A DNA stretch of 64,000 nt, taken from contig NZ_CP047146.1 of assembly GCF_009834125.1 (NCBI RefSeq), positions 6,923,501 to 6,987,500 on the forward strand, written 5' to 3'. Below, one piece after another: positions 38,010 to 46,964 of the stretch. The stretch is from Streptomyces sp. GS7. Its GTDB lineage: Bacteria; Actinomycetota; Actinomycetes; Streptomycetales; Streptomycetaceae. Within the stretch, counting starts at the first letter, position 1. Each line of letters starts with the position of its first letter. The notes beneath the pieces were generated by a model, which did not search any database, was not told the DNA's origin, and was given only the letters and a program-made list of their open reading frames with translations. The translations under genes were made by a program, and so were the position numbers.

Positions 38010-38687
38010 TCAGCCCTGCTTCTGCACCAGGTCGCGCAGTGCCACGTTCAGCTCCAGCACGTTCACCCGGGGCTCGCCCATGAAACCCAGCGGGCGGCCC
38101 TGGATGTGGTCCTTGACCAGCTGCTCCACCTTGTCCGCGGGGAGGTTGTTCTCCTTGGCGACGCGGCGGGCCTGGATCTGCGCGTACTCCGGCGAGATGT
38201 CCGGGTCCAGGCCGGAGCCGGAGGACGTCACCGCGTCCGCCGGAACCTGCGACTCCGGTACGCCGTACGTGGTGGCGACCCACTGCTTGGCGTCCTTCAC
38301 CGACTTGAGCAGGTCGGTGTTGGAGGCGCTCAGGTTGGAGGCGCCGGACACCTGGAGGTCGTACTGGGGGTTGACCGGGGGCTTCGCCGTCCGGTTGCTG
38401 CCCAGTCCGGCCGACGGGCGGGGCTGGAACCAGTGCAGGTCGGGGATCGGGTTGCCGTCCTTGTCCTTCCCCTTGTCGTAGCGCTGGCCGAGCAGGGAGG
38501 AGCCGACGACCTTGCCGTGCGAGGTCAGTTCGGATCCGTTGGCCTTGCCGGGGAAGGCCGCCTGGGCCACTCCGGTGACCACCAGGGGGTAGATCACCCC
38601 GCATACCACGGTGAGGACGAGCAGGGCGCGCAGCCCCGCTGTCAGCAACCGGGCGGTGTTGCGTACGGAGTTGTTCACGGCGGTCAC
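38010..38687 (-). CDS. kdpC: KdpC subunit of potassium-transporting ATPase
   Basis: A 225-residue KdpC: one N-terminal membrane helix (about 13-36, [20 protein letters not shown]) and a periplasmic domain with the family motifs [28 protein letters not shown] and a C-terminal [19 protein letters not shown]. KdpC stabilises the KdpFABC complex and raises ATP affinity. It overlaps kdpB by 4 bp (ATGA) at its start. It is last in the operon, followed by two hairpins. Confidence 0.97.
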   Translation of the reverse strand: MTAVNNSVRNTARLLTAGLRALLVLTVVCGVIYPLVVTGVAQAAFPGKANGSELTSHGKVVGSSLLGQRYDKGKDKDGNPIPDLHWFQPRPSAGLGSNRTAKPPVNPQYDLQVSGASNLSASNTDLLKSVKDAKQWVATTYGVPESQVPADAVTSSGSGLDPDISPEYAQIQARRVAKENNLPADKVEQLVKDHIQGRPLGFMGEPRVNVLELNVALRDLVQKQG

Positions 38688-40819
38688 CCGATTCCGGGGA
38701 TGAGAGTGATGAGCATGTCGATGAGTTTGATGCCGATGAACGGCGCGATGAGGCCGCCGAGTCCGTAGACCGCGAGGTTCCGCCGGAGCATCTTGTCGGC
38801 GCTGACCGGCCGGTACTGCACGCCCCTGAGGGCCAGCGGCACCAGCGCGATGATGATCAGCGCGTTGAAGATGATCGCGGACAGGATCGCGGACTGGGAG
38901 CTGTGCAGCCGCATGATGTTGAGGGTGTCCAGGCCCGGGTAGGCCACCGCGAACATCGCCGGGATGATCGCGAAGTACTTCGCGACGTCGTTGGCGATCG
39001 AGAAGGTCGTCAGCGCACCCCGGGTGATGAGGAGCTGCTTGCCGATCTCGACGATCTCGATGAGCTTCGTCGGGTTGGAGTCCAGGTCCACCATGTTCCC
39101 GGCCTCCTTGGCGGCCGAGGTACCGGTGTTCATGGCGACGCCGACGTCCGCCTGGGCCAGCGCGGGCGCGTCGTTCGTGCCGTCGCCGGTCATGGCGACG
39201 AGCTTGCCGCCGGCCTGCTCGCGCTTGATGAGCGCCATCTTGTCCTCGGGCGTGGCCTCGGCGAGGAAGTCGTCGACGCCGGCCTCTTCGGCGATGGCCT
39301 TGGCCGTCAGCGGGTTGTCACCCGTGATCATGACGGTCTTGATGCCCATCTTGCGCAGCTCGTCGAAGCGTTCGCGCATGCCCTCCTTGACGACGTCCTT
39401 GAGGTGGATGACGCCGAGGACGCGGGGACCGCGCTCGTCCTCCAGGGCGACCAGCAGCGGGGTGCCGCCGGCCTGGGAGATCTCCTCGGTCAGCCGCTGG
39501 GCGTCCTCGGCGACGTCGCCGCCGCGATCGAGGACCCAGGCGATGACCGAACCGGTGGCGCCCTTGCGGACCTTCTTGCCTTCGACGTCCACACCCGACA
39601 TCCGGGTCTGGGCGGTGAACGGCACCCATTCGGCGCCGGTCAGGTCTTCCTGGTGGCGCTCGGGCAGCTCGTACTTGTCCATGGCGAGGACGACGATGGA
39701 ACGGCCCTCAGGGGTCTCGTCGGCCAGGGAGGACAGTTGGGCGGCCTCGGCGACCTCGGCTTCGGTGACGCCCTGTACGGGGACGAACTCGGATGCCTGG
39801 CGGTTGCCGTAGGTGATGGTGCCGGTCTTGTCGAGCAGCAATGTCGATACATCGCCTGCCGCTTCGACGGCACGTCCTGACATGGCCAGGACGTTGCGCT
39901 GGACGAGGCGGTCCATACCTGCGATGCCGATGGCCGACAGCAGTGCGCCGATCGTGGTCGGGATCAGGCAGACCAGCAGGGCGAGCAGCACGATCATGGA
40001 CTGCTCGGCGCCGGCGTAGATGGCGAACGGCTGGAGGGTGACGACCGCCAGCAGGAAGACGATGGTGAGCGACGCGAGAAGGATGTTCAGCGCGATCTCG
40101 TTGGGCGTCTTCTGCCGTGCGGCACCCTCGACGAGGTTGATCATCCGGTCGATGAAGGTCTCACCGGGCTTCGTCGTGATCTTGATGACGACGCGGTCGG
40201 AGAGGACCTTGGTGCCGCCGGTGACCGCACAGCGGTCACCGCCCGACTCGCGGATGACCGGGGCGGATTCGCCGGTGATGGCGGACTCGTCGACGGAGGC
40301 GACGCCTTCGACGACGTCACCGTCACCGGGGATGATGTCGCCGGCCTCGCAGACGACCAGGTCGCCGATGCGCAGTTCGGTGCCGGGGACCTGTTCCTCG
40401 TCCGTGCCGTTGAGCCGGCGCGCCACGGTGTCGGTCTTGGCCTTGCGCAGGGTGTCGGCCTGCGCCTTGCCGCGCCCCTCGGCGACCGCTTCGGCGAGGT
40501 TGGCGAAGACGACGGTCAGCCACAGCCAGCCGGCGATCGCCCAGCCGAACCATTCCGAGGGGGTCTTGAAGGCGAAGATCGTGGTGAGGACGGATCCGAC
40601 CTCGACCACGAACATCACGGGGGACTTGATCATCACCCGCGGGTCGAGCTTGCGTATCGCGTCGGGCAGGGACTTGACGAGCTGCTTGGGGTCGAAGAGA
40701 CCGCCGCCCACGCGGCCGTCGCCGGGCTGCTGCCCGCTGTGGACGTCCTGTTGCGGGGCACGGGTCGGAGTGGCGGTGGACATGGAGCCGGGCTCCTCCG
40801 GTTTCACGGGGGCGGTCAT
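38684..40819 (-). CDS. kdpB: KdpB P-type ATPase subunit
   Basis: A 711-residue type IA P-type ATPase, the energising subunit of the high-affinity K+ pump. The phosphorylation site is Asp330 in DKTGT, the dephosphorylation loop TGES is at 182-185, and the hinge and Mg sites read [20 protein letters not shown] and [20 protein letters not shown]. The first ~40 residues are a variable hydrophilic lead; a second ATG at codon 13 is possible. Its start overlaps the kdpA stop by ATGA. All catalytic motifs look intact. Confidence 0.98.
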   Translation of the reverse strand: MTAPVKPEEPGSMSTATPTRAPQQDVHSGQQPGDGRVGGGLFDPKQLVKSLPDAIRKLDPRVMIKSPVMFVVEVGSVLTTIFAFKTPSEWFGWAIAGWLWLTVVFANLAEAVAEGRGKAQADTLRKAKTDTVARRLNGTDEEQVPGTELRIGDLVVCEAGDIIPGDGDVVEGVASVDESAITGESAPVIRESGGDRCAVTGGTKVLSDRVVIKITTKPGETFIDRMINLVEGAARQKTPNEIALNILLASLTIVFLLAVVTLQPFAIYAGAEQSMIVLLALLVCLIPTTIGALLSAIGIAGMDRLVQRNVLAMSGRAVEAAGDVSTLLLDKTGTITYGNRQASEFVPVQGVTEAEVAEAAQLSSLADETPEGRSIVVLAMDKYELPERHQEDLTGAEWVPFTAQTRMSGVDVEGKKVRKGATGSVIAWVLDRGGDVAEDAQRLTEEISQAGGTPLLVALEDERGPRVLGVIHLKDVVKEGMRERFDELRKMGIKTVMITGDNPLTAKAIAEEAGVDDFLAEATPEDKMALIKREQAGGKLVAMTGDGTNDAPALAQADVGVAMNTGTSAAKEAGNMVDLDSNPTKLIEIVEIGKQLLITRGALTTFSIANDVAKYFAIIPAMFAVAYPGLDTLNIMRLHSSQSAILSAIIFNALIIIALVPLALRGVQYRPVSADKMLRRNLAVYGLGGLIAPFIGIKLIDMLITLIPGIG

Positions 40820-42522
40820 GACAGGCCCTCCGCCAGCGGCCCGAGGGCCAGCGCCGGGAAGTAGGTCAGACCGGTGATGATCAGGATCGTGCCGACGAGC
40901 AGCCCGGAGAAGAGCGGCTTCTCGGTACGGAGGGTGCCCGCGGTCTCCGGAATCGGCTTCTGCTCGGCGAGCGAGCCGGCGAGTGCGAGCACGAACACCA
41001 TCGGGAGGAAGCGGCCGAGCAGCATCGACAGACCGATCGTGATGTTGTACCAGGGGGTGTTGGCGTTGAGTCCGGCGAACGCGGAGCCGTTGTTGTTGGC
41101 ACCGGAGGTGTACGCGTAGAGGATCTCGGAGAAGCCGTGCGGCGCGGCGCCCTGCGCCTTGGTGTTGAGCATCGACCCGAGCGCGTCCGGCAGCACCATC
41201 GAGACGGCGGTGAAGAGGAGCACCAGAGCGGGCGTGATGAGGATGTAGCAGGCGGCGAGCTTGATCTCGCGGGTGCTGATCTTCTTGCCCAGATATTCCG
41301 GCGTGCGGCCCACCATCAGGCCGGCGATGAACACGGCGATGACCGCCATGACCAGCATGCCGTAGATGCCGGAGCCCACACCACCGGGTGCGATCTCACC
41401 GAGCATCATGCTGAGCAACTGGATGCCGCCACCGAATGCGGTGAAGGAGGAGTGGAAGGAGTCGACGGCTCCGGTTGACGTGAGCGTGGTGGCCACGGAG
41501 AAGATCGCGGAGCTGCCGACGCCGAAGCGGGTCTCCTTGCCTTCCATGGCGGCGCCCGCGGCCTGAAGGGCCGAGCCGCCGTGGGCGAACTCGCTCCACA
41601 TCATCAGCACGGTGAAGCCGAGCCAGATGGTGACCATCGCGGCGAGGATCGCGTACCCCTGCTTCACGTTTCCGACGAGCTTGCCGAAGGTGCGGGTCAG
41701 CGCGAACGGGATGACGAGGATCAGGAAGATCTCGAAGAGGTTGGTGAAGGCGTTGGGGTTCTCGAAGGGGTGGGCGGAGTTGGCGTTGAAGTAGCCGCCT
41801 CCGTTGGTGCCCAGTTCCTTGATGGCCTCTTGGGAAGCCACCGCGCCGCCGTTGGTCTGCTGGGAGCCGCCGAAGAACTGGCCGACACCGTGGATGCCGG
41901 AGAAGTTCTGGATGGCGCCGCAGGCGACCAGGACGATGGCGGCGATCACGGCGATCGGGACGAGGATGCGGATGGTGCTGCGCACCAGGTCCGCCCAGAA
42001 GTTGCCGAGTTCGCCGGTGCGGGAGCGGGCGAAACCGCGGACCAGCGCGACGGCGACGGCCATACCGGTGGCGGCGGAGACGAAGTTCTGCACCGCGAGG
42101 CCGGCGGTCTGGACGACGTGGCCCATGGACTGCTCGCCGCTGTAGGACTGCCAGTTCGTGTTGGTGACGAACGACGCGGCGGTGTTGAACGCCTGGTCCG
42201 GGCTGATCGAGGCGAAGCCCAGCGAGAACGGCAGGTGCCCCTGGAGTCGCTGGATCACGTAGAGGAAGAGGACCCCGGCCAGCGAGAACGCCAGGATGCC
42301 GCGCAGGTAGGCGGGCCAGCGCATCTCGGCGTCGGCGTTGGCGCCGATACAGCGGTAGATGAACTTCTCTATCCGCAGGTGCTTGGGCGAGGAGTAGACG
42401 GCGGCCATGTAGTCGCCGAGGGGGCGGTACGCCAGGGCGAGCGCCGCGATGAGCGCTATGAGCTGGAGCACGCCTGCGAGAACGGGGCTCATGGAGGCCG
42501 TCGTGGTGGCAGCAGTCGACAC
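40816..42522 (-). CDS. kdpA: KdpA potassium-binding channel subunit
   Basis: A 568-residue channel-like subunit with about ten membrane helices that binds and translocates K+. Selectivity-filter-like loops appear, including [13 protein letters not shown] and [20 protein letters not shown], plus [13 protein letters not shown]. The GTG start at 42522 (with GGAGAGG upstream) gives a 10-residue lead before [10 protein letters not shown] and lies 1 bp after the kdpF stop. Upstream in-frame codons read through kdpF sequence and are not used. Length and motifs match the family. Confidence 0.97.
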   Translation of the reverse strand: MSTAATTTASMSPVLAGVLQLIALIAALALAYRPLGDYMAAVYSSPKHLRIEKFIYRCIGANADAEMRWPAYLRGILAFSLAGVLFLYVIQRLQGHLPFSLGFASISPDQAFNTAASFVTNTNWQSYSGEQSMGHVVQTAGLAVQNFVSAATGMAVAVALVRGFARSRTGELGNFWADLVRSTIRILVPIAVIAAIVLVACGAIQNFSGIHGVGQFFGGSQQTNGGAVASQEAIKELGTNGGGYFNANSAHPFENPNAFTNLFEIFLILVIPFALTRTFGKLVGNVKQGYAILAAMVTIWLGFTVLMMWSEFAHGGSALQAAGAAMEGKETRFGVGSSAIFSVATTLTSTGAVDSFHSSFTAFGGGIQLLSMMLGEIAPGGVGSGIYGMLVMAVIAVFIAGLMVGRTPEYLGKKISTREIKLAACYILITPALVLLFTAVSMVLPDALGSMLNTKAQGAAPHGFSEILYAYTSGANNNGSAFAGLNANTPWYNITIGLSMLLGRFLPMVFVLALAGSLAEQKPIPETAGTLRTEKPLFSGLLVGTILIITGLTYFPALALGPLAEGLS

Positions 42523-42523
42523 C

Positions 42524-42613
42524 TCAGAACCTCTCCGGGAAGACGAGGGCGAGGACGAGGTAACCGAGGAGGGCGACGGCAACGATCAGGCCGACGATGT
42601 TTTCGATGGTCAC
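42524..42613 (-). CDS. kdpF: KdpF small membrane subunit
   Basis: A 29-residue single-helix protein reading [16 protein letters not shown], then [13 protein letters not shown]. It stabilises KdpFABC in the lipid phase. The Phe-Pro-Glu ending (FPE) is the typical KdpF signature. GTG 42613 overlaps the stop of an upstream 27-codon ORF (GTGA), and its stop is 1 bp from the kdpA start. Confidence 0.93.
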   Translation of the reverse strand: MTIENIVGLIVAVALLGYLVLALVFPERF

Positions 42614-42693
42614 AGCTTCGTCACCCCCTTGGCGACGAGGGCCACTACCGCGAAGACCGCGATGGTGACGATGACGAAGGCCACGTCGGCCAT
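42610..42693 (-). CDS. 27-residue membrane microprotein leading the kdp operon
   Basis: A small ORF with a good TAGGAG site encodes MADVAFVIVTIAVFAVVALV and then AKGVTKL: one hydrophobic helix with a Lys-rich cytoplasmic-type end. Its TGA overlaps the kdpF GTG, so translation is coupled. It resembles KdpF in size but not in sequence. I do not know a described function; it may be an additional complex subunit or a regulatory peptide. Codon use and the Shine-Dalgarno support real translation. Confidence 0.7.
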   Translation of the reverse strand: MADVAFVIVTIAVFAVVALVAKGVTKL

Positions 42694-42765
42694 CGTGTGC
42701 TCCTAGAGGGATGCGGCGGATAGGACCCCCAAAGCAAAGCGGTATTCGGCCACCGCGTGAACGTT

Positions 42766-42815
42766 GTTGACGCCTCCCTTACGGCCATTAGCGCCCCGTT
42801 GACGAACTTCTTACG
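42766..42815. promoter_or_regulatory. Two direct repeats in kdp promoter region, candidate KdpE sites
   Basis: GTTGACG-N5-CTTACG occurs at 42766-42783 and again at 42798-42815, 32 bp apart (three helix turns). They lie 73 and 105 bp upstream of the first kdp ORF. OmpR-class regulators such as KdpE bind tandem half-sites on one DNA face, so these are good candidates. Confidence 0.5.
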
Positions 42816-42840
42816 CATCCCGCCCTGACCTGCGAAAACA

Positions 42841-42881
42841 GCAAGGGCCCGTACCCCCTCAATGGGGATACGGGCCCTTGC
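42841..42881 (-). terminator. Terminator after DUF3710 gene
   Basis: A 17-bp stem (42841-42857 with 42864-42881, one bulged A) with a 6-nt loop lies 58 bp past the DUF3710 stop and upstream of the kdp promoter region. Confidence 0.8.
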
Positions 42882-42939
42882 GACCGTCAGGTTCCGGCCG
42901 ACCTGGGCGCCTCTTCACGCCAGTGGGCTGGACAGATCG

Positions 42940-43698
42940 TCAGCGGATCTCGGTGATCTCCGGTCCGCGCTCCAGGCGCTCCACGCCACCGCCGAAGCGC
43001 GACCCCTCGGCCGCGTCCTGCTGCACGCCGTCCGGCACCATCTGGGCGTCGTCGGGCAGCTTGAGGACGATCGGGTCGCGGGGCGCCATCGGGGCCTCGC
43101 CGCGGATGACGACGGTGTCCCGGAAGATGTGCTCCAGCACGCCCGCGGCCTGCGGCTGCACCGCGCCCTGGCCGGAGATCACTCCGCGCAGGAACCAGCG
43201 GGGGCCGTCGATGCCCACGAAGCGCACGACCTGCACCCCGTTCGTCCCGTCCGGCAGCTGCACCGGAACCTGGGCGCGCAGCTCCCAGCCCAGCGGACCC
43301 TCGACCTCGTCGATGACCCCGCCCTGCTGGGTGATGCCGGCGGCGATCTCCTCGCGCACCTCGCCCCAGATGCCCTCGTTCCTGGGGGCGGCGAACGCCT
43401 GCAGCTGCACGGCGCTGTCCTGGAGGACGACCGTCGCGGCGACGATCGCGTCACCGGCGACCTCGACCCGCAGCTCCATGCCCTCGACGCCCGGCACGTA
43501 CAGCCCGCCGAGGTCCACCCGGCCCTCGCCGGGCTCCTTGACCTCCGACGCGTCCCAGGGACCGTCGGGCCGCGGAGCGGGCGGAAGATTGAGCCGCTGC
43601 GCCGTCGCGTCGTCCCCGTCGGCCACCGCCTCGTCGGCGAGCGCCGCGTCCCCGGCCGGCTCTACAGGAGCCTCGTTCTTCTTGCGACGTCCGAACAC
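42940..43698 (-). CDS. DUF3710 family protein
   Basis: A 252-residue cytoplasmic protein of the actinobacterial DUF3710 family, function unknown. It begins VFGRRKKNEAP, a typical Lys/Arg lead, and has the family core GRVDLGGLYVPGVEGMELRV, LQAFAAPRNEGIWGEVREEI and WFLRGVISGQGA. GTG 43698 has AAGGA upstream and lies 1 bp after the dut stop, so it is cotranscribed with dut, a conserved arrangement in actinobacteria. Confidence 0.94.
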   Translation of the reverse strand: MFGRRKKNEAPVEPAGDAALADEAVADGDDATAQRLNLPPAPRPDGPWDASEVKEPGEGRVDLGGLYVPGVEGMELRVEVAGDAIVAATVVLQDSAVQLQAFAAPRNEGIWGEVREEIAAGITQQGGVIDEVEGPLGWELRAQVPVQLPDGTNGVQVVRFVGIDGPRWFLRGVISGQGAVQPQAAGVLEHIFRDTVVIRGEAPMAPRDPIVLKLPDDAQMVPDGVQQDAAEGSRFGGGVERLERGPEITEIR

Positions 43699-43699
43699 G

Positions 43700-44221
43700 T
43701 CACTGTCCTTCCCGGTCGCCACCGACCGATGCGTATTCATTCCCGCCCGTGGAGCCGCCCACCGCCGCATGACCGCCGGTGGACCCGAATCCCCCCTCGG
43801 CCCGCGCCGAGCCGGGAAGTTCCGCCACCTCGTGGAAGCGCACCTTCTCGACCTGCTGGACGACCAATTGGGCGATCCGGTCGAATCTCTCGAACCGCAC
43901 GCTCTCGCGGGGGTCCAGATTGACCACGATCACCTTGATCTCTCCACGGTACCCGGCATCCACCGTCCCGGGGGCATTCACCAGCGCCAATCCGCAGCGG
44001 GCCGCCAGACCCGACCGCGGGTGCACGAACGCCGCGTAGCCGTCGGGCAGCGCGATCGACACCCCGGTGGGGAGCACGGTGCGCTCTCCCGGCGCCAGTT
44101 CGGCGGCCTCGGTGGTCACCAGGTCCACGCCGGCATCGCCGGGATGCCCGTACGCCGGAACCGGCACCTCCGGGTCCAGCCGTCGCAGCAGCACATCCAC
44201 CGGATTCCGTAGCTGACTCAC
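43700..44221 (-). CDS. dut: dUTP diphosphatase
   Basis: A 173-residue dUTPase that converts dUTP to dUMP, keeping uracil out of DNA and feeding dTMP synthesis. The five motifs are visible in order: PGDAGVDLVT, HPRSGLAARCGLAL, NAPGTVDAGYRGEIKVI, RFDRIAQLVVQQV and the C-terminal ARAEGGFGSTGGH. The protein is trimeric in the family. GTG 44221 overlaps the upstream thioesterase stop (GTGA). The mosaic tail after GGFGSTG (about 27 residues) is longer than usual. Confidence 0.97.
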   Translation of the reverse strand: MSQLRNPVDVLLRRLDPEVPVPAYGHPGDAGVDLVTTEAAELAPGERTVLPTGVSIALPDGYAAFVHPRSGLAARCGLALVNAPGTVDAGYRGEIKVIVVNLDPRESVRFERFDRIAQLVVQQVEKVRFHEVAELPGSARAEGGFGSTGGHAAVGGSTGGNEYASVGGDREGQ

Positions 44222-44811
44222 GGGTTCACCTCGAAGGCACGCGCTCGCTTGACCTGGTCCGGGTCGGCCATCGCCGCCTGGATCTCCTCGGCCCTTCCGT
44301 TGTCGATGAAGTGGTCGACCTTCACCTCGATGAAGACGGCCTCGGCGCGCACCGCCACCGGGCCGTCCGGGCCGCCTATCCGGCCCACCGCCGTCGAGTA
44401 GATCTTCCGGCCGTGCACCGCGGTGACCCGCGCCTCCAGGTGCAGCACCGTGCCCAGGGGCACGGGCGCCACGAAGTCGGTCTCCAGCCGGCCGGTCACC
44501 GCGATCACCCGCAGCAGCCAGTTCAACGACCCGAGCGTCTCGTCCAGCGCCGTGGCCAGGACCCCACCGTGCGCCAGGCCCGGCGCACCCTGGTGGGCCT
44601 CCTTGACGGTGAACTCCGCCCGTACGCTCACGCCCTCGCCGGCCCGCGCCTCCAGGTGCAGCCCGTGCGGCTGGCCCGTACCGCAGCCGAAGCACCGGTC
44701 GTAGTGCGCGCCGAGCAGCTCTCCGGGCGGCGGCGCGTCGGGGTGCCGGACCGGAGCGGCGGCGTCCTGGGGTGGCGTCAGCCGCGTCCTGGTTTGGTCA
44801 GTTCCACTCAC
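44218..44811 (-). CDS. PaaI-type hotdog thioesterase
   Basis: A 197-residue hotdog-fold acyl-CoA thioesterase-like protein. The core contains CFGCGTGQPHGLHLEARAGE, the catalytic-type GAPGLAHGGVLATALDETLG (HGG-x-A and acidic Glu/Asp) and VPLGTVLHLEARV. Members cleave CoA thioesters; the substrate here is unknown. GTG 44811 starts SGTDQTRTR. It overlaps dut by 4 bp and heads the three-gene operon with dut and the DUF3710 gene. Confidence 0.88.
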   Translation of the reverse strand: MSGTDQTRTRLTPPQDAAAPVRHPDAPPPGELLGAHYDRCFGCGTGQPHGLHLEARAGEGVSVRAEFTVKEAHQGAPGLAHGGVLATALDETLGSLNWLLRVIAVTGRLETDFVAPVPLGTVLHLEARVTAVHGRKIYSTAVGRIGGPDGPVAVRAEAVFIEVKVDHFIDNGRAEEIQAAMADPDQVKRARAFEVNP

Positions 44812-44869
44812 GAGTGCAGACCCTACCCGCGCGCGTAAGGGGCCCGTACCGCCGTGCCAAGCTGGAGCC

Positions 44870-45313
44870 ATGCAGTCGTACGAAGAACGTCTCACCGCAC
44901 CCCGGTCCTGGTGGGTGATCGCCGCGCTGATCGGCGTCGCCTGCGCCCTGATGCTGCTCCCCCTGGGGACGCTCCCGATGCTCGGCGGGCTGATCGGCGG
45001 CGGCGCGCTGTCCGCGGTCGCGGTGAGCTCGTACGGCTCGGTGCGGATCCGGGTGGTGGGCGGCGCACTGATCGCCGGCGACGCGAAGATACCGCTGTCG
45101 GCGCTGGGCGAGGCCCAGGCGCTGGACGCCGACGAGGCGCTGGCCTGGCGGACGTACAAGGCGGACGCACGCGCCTACATGCTGCTGCGCGGCTATGTGC
45201 GCACGGCGGTGCGGGTGGAGATCACCGACCCCGAGGACCCGACGCCCTACGCCTATCTGTCGACGCGGGAGCCGGAGCGCCTGGTCTCGGCGCTGGCGTT
45301 GGGGCGCGGCTGA
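44870..45313 (+). CDS. DUF3093 membrane protein
   Basis: A 147-residue protein with two N-terminal membrane helices (about 14-58, SWWVIAALIGVACALMLLPL and GGLIGGGALSAVAV) and a small cytoplasmic domain reading IRVVGGALIAGDAKIPLSAL and YMLLRGYVRTAVRVEITDPE. The Trp/Arg pattern and place next to dut are those of the actinobacterial DUF3093 family; function unknown. The ATG is preceded by TGGAGC. Its last 61 bp overlap the convergent 289-residue gene. Confidence 0.93.
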   Translation: MQSYEERLTAPRSWWVIAALIGVACALMLLPLGTLPMLGGLIGGGALSAVAVSSYGSVRIRVVGGALIAGDAKIPLSALGEAQALDADEALAWRTYKADARAYMLLRGYVRTAVRVEITDPEDPTPYAYLSTREPERLVSALALGRG

Positions 45314-46122
45314 CCGCGCCGGTCGTCGGGGAGGGCGTTCCACGGGATCTGCCGGCGGCGCAGGTCCGCACGGATCCTGGCGGCGAGCCGTGCGGTGTCG
45401 CGGCGGTTCAGGAACGCGCCGACGGCGGCGCCGACCAGGAACGGCGTGAGGTTGGGGAGGTTGCGCAGAGTGCGCTTCATGATCCGCCGGCGTAGTTCGC
45501 GCCTCGTCTGCCCGCCTAGCGCGGCGTCCAGCGAGGCGGGTTTGACGACGTCGATGCCGCGTTCCCGCGTCCAGGACGTCAGATAGGCCGTGGTGCGCTG
45601 CGCCAGATTTCCCGGAGGGCGCAGGCCGTAGACCTCGTGCAGCTCGGCGATCAGCTTGATCTCGACCGAGGCGACGCCGGCGACCTCGGTGGCCAGTTCG
45701 GCGGGCATGGCGGGCGGTACGGGCAGCATGGCCGCCGCACCCACCCCCGCACCGACCGTCGCGGTGCCTGCGCAGGCGCCCGCCACCAGCTTGTCGGCCA
45801 GTTCCTCGGGGGTCAGTCCGGGGAACTGCGCGCGCAGCGCGGCGAGGTCGCGGACCGGGATCCGCGGCGCGGTGGCGATGATCCGGTCGGCGGTCGCGGC
45901 GAGCACCACCCGTACGCTGCCGCCGCCTTTCCGGGCGCCGCGGCCGACCATGGCCGCGAGCGAGGCCGTGCGGCCCCGCTCCCGCGGTGTGTCGGCCGTC
46001 CGCTCCTCGGGGAGGGCGGTCGGGTCGGCGGGCACGGGCGCGGTTTCCTCGCGTGATCGTGCGCCGGCCGCCGGACCTCTGCCGCCCTCGCGTCCCTTAC
46101 GGAACGGGTTCACGCCTGGCAC
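45253..46122 (-). CDS. Hypothetical protein, EcsC-like helical core
   Basis: A 289-residue protein I do not firmly recognise. An Arg/Pro-rich lead (about 1-60) precedes a helical core with PGLTPEELADKLVAGACAGT, a Gly/Ala helix TATVGAGVGAAAMLPV and VEIKLIAELHEVYGLRPPGN, which recalls EcsC-type proteins, then LTPFLVGAAVGAFLNRRDT. It may associate with membrane. GTG 46122 or the GTG three codons later are both possible. It follows the DUF4193 gene by 12 bp and probably shares its operon. Its 3' end overlaps the DUF3093 gene, and the last residues are low-complexity. Confidence 0.75.
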   Translation of the reverse strand: MPGVNPFRKGREGGRGPAAGARSREETAPVPADPTALPEERTADTPRERGRTASLAAMVGRGARKGGGSVRVVLAATADRIIATAPRIPVRDLAALRAQFPGLTPEELADKLVAGACAGTATVGAGVGAAAMLPVPPAMPAELATEVAGVASVEIKLIAELHEVYGLRPPGNLAQRTTAYLTSWTRERGIDVVKPASLDAALGGQTRRELRRRIMKRTLRNLPNLTPFLVGAAVGAFLNRRDTARLAARIRADLRRRQIPWNALPDDRRGQPRPNASAETRRSGSRVDR

Positions 46123-46134
46123 GGCGCGGACCGG

Positions 46135-46437
46135 TCAGGCCGCGCAGTCGCGGCAGATCGGGTTGCCGTTCTTGTCCTCGGCAGCCAGCTGGCTGCGGTG
46201 GTGGACCAGGAAGCAGCTCATGCACGTGAACTCGTCCTGCTGCTTGGGCAGCACGCGGACCGCGAGTTCCTCGTTGGACAGGTCTGCGCCGGGCAGCTCC
46301 AGGCCCTCGGCCTGCTCGAACTCGTCGACGTCGACGGCCGAGGCGGACTTGTCGTTCCGCCGCGACTTCAGCTCCTCGATGCTGTCCTCGTTGAGGTCGT
46401 CATCGGTCTTGCGTGGGGTGTCGTAATCCGTAGCCAT
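46135..46437 (-). CDS. DUF4193 zinc-ribbon protein
   Basis: A 100-residue actinobacterial protein of the DUF4193 family. The acidic N-terminus MATDYDTPRKTDDDLNEDSI is followed by ELAVRVLPKQQDEFTCMSCF and LVHHRSQLAAEDKNGNPICR-DC, with two CxxC pairs that would bind zinc. Related mycobacterial proteins are abundant and essential-linked, but the biochemical role is unknown. The ATG start has GAGAGCG upstream. A downstream hypothetical gene follows closely. Confidence 0.95.
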   Translation of the reverse strand: MATDYDTPRKTDDDLNEDSIEELKSRRNDKSASAVDVDEFEQAEGLELPGADLSNEELAVRVLPKQQDEFTCMSCFLVHHRSQLAAEDKNGNPICRDCAA

Positions 46438-46964
46438 TTTCGCTCTCCCCCTCTGGGTGTCTGCGGTGTCTCAGCGCTCGTAACGCGTGAGAGGCCGGAC
46501 TTGTGCCCGACCTGAGGCGGAGATTTTGCCTCACATCAAGGTCTGTTACTCAATCGACACCCAACCGCACCCCTGAAGAGGTGATCGGTTTGGATGGCGA
46601 TCAGGACCGTACACGGTCCGAATGTCGCACCTCGCGGAGCCCATCACGTGTACTTCCCGTGATCCGACCTCCGGGAAACCCGGATTTTCCCGGCTTTCCA
46701 CCGGGCATTTCGATCACGGAGCGTAGATGGCCGGAATGACGCCTCTGTGAGGGATCACACACGGTCAGGGCGGCGGGCGGACCAGCCGAATTCCGCGCAA
46801 AGCGAACTCCGGCGAAGGATCCCCGCACACCCGCCCTTTCGTCAAACCGGGAGGCAGGGCGGTGTACGGCCGTCGGGAGGGCTACCGTACGCGCCGGTAG
46901 CCCCCTGGGTCGCCGGCGGGTTGCGCGGCCTTCCAGCGGCCGTACAGCGGCCCTACGGCCCTCG
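46438..46964. other. Spacer with DUF4193 promoter and a 16-bp palindrome
   Basis: No gene is seen between the DUF4193 start and the cutS stop. A perfect palindrome GGACCGT-AC-ACGGTCC lies at 46604-46619, about 170 bp upstream of the DUF4193 start, and could be an operator. The stretch 46510-46560 is the most A+T-rich part and a likely promoter area. Confidence 0.5.
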
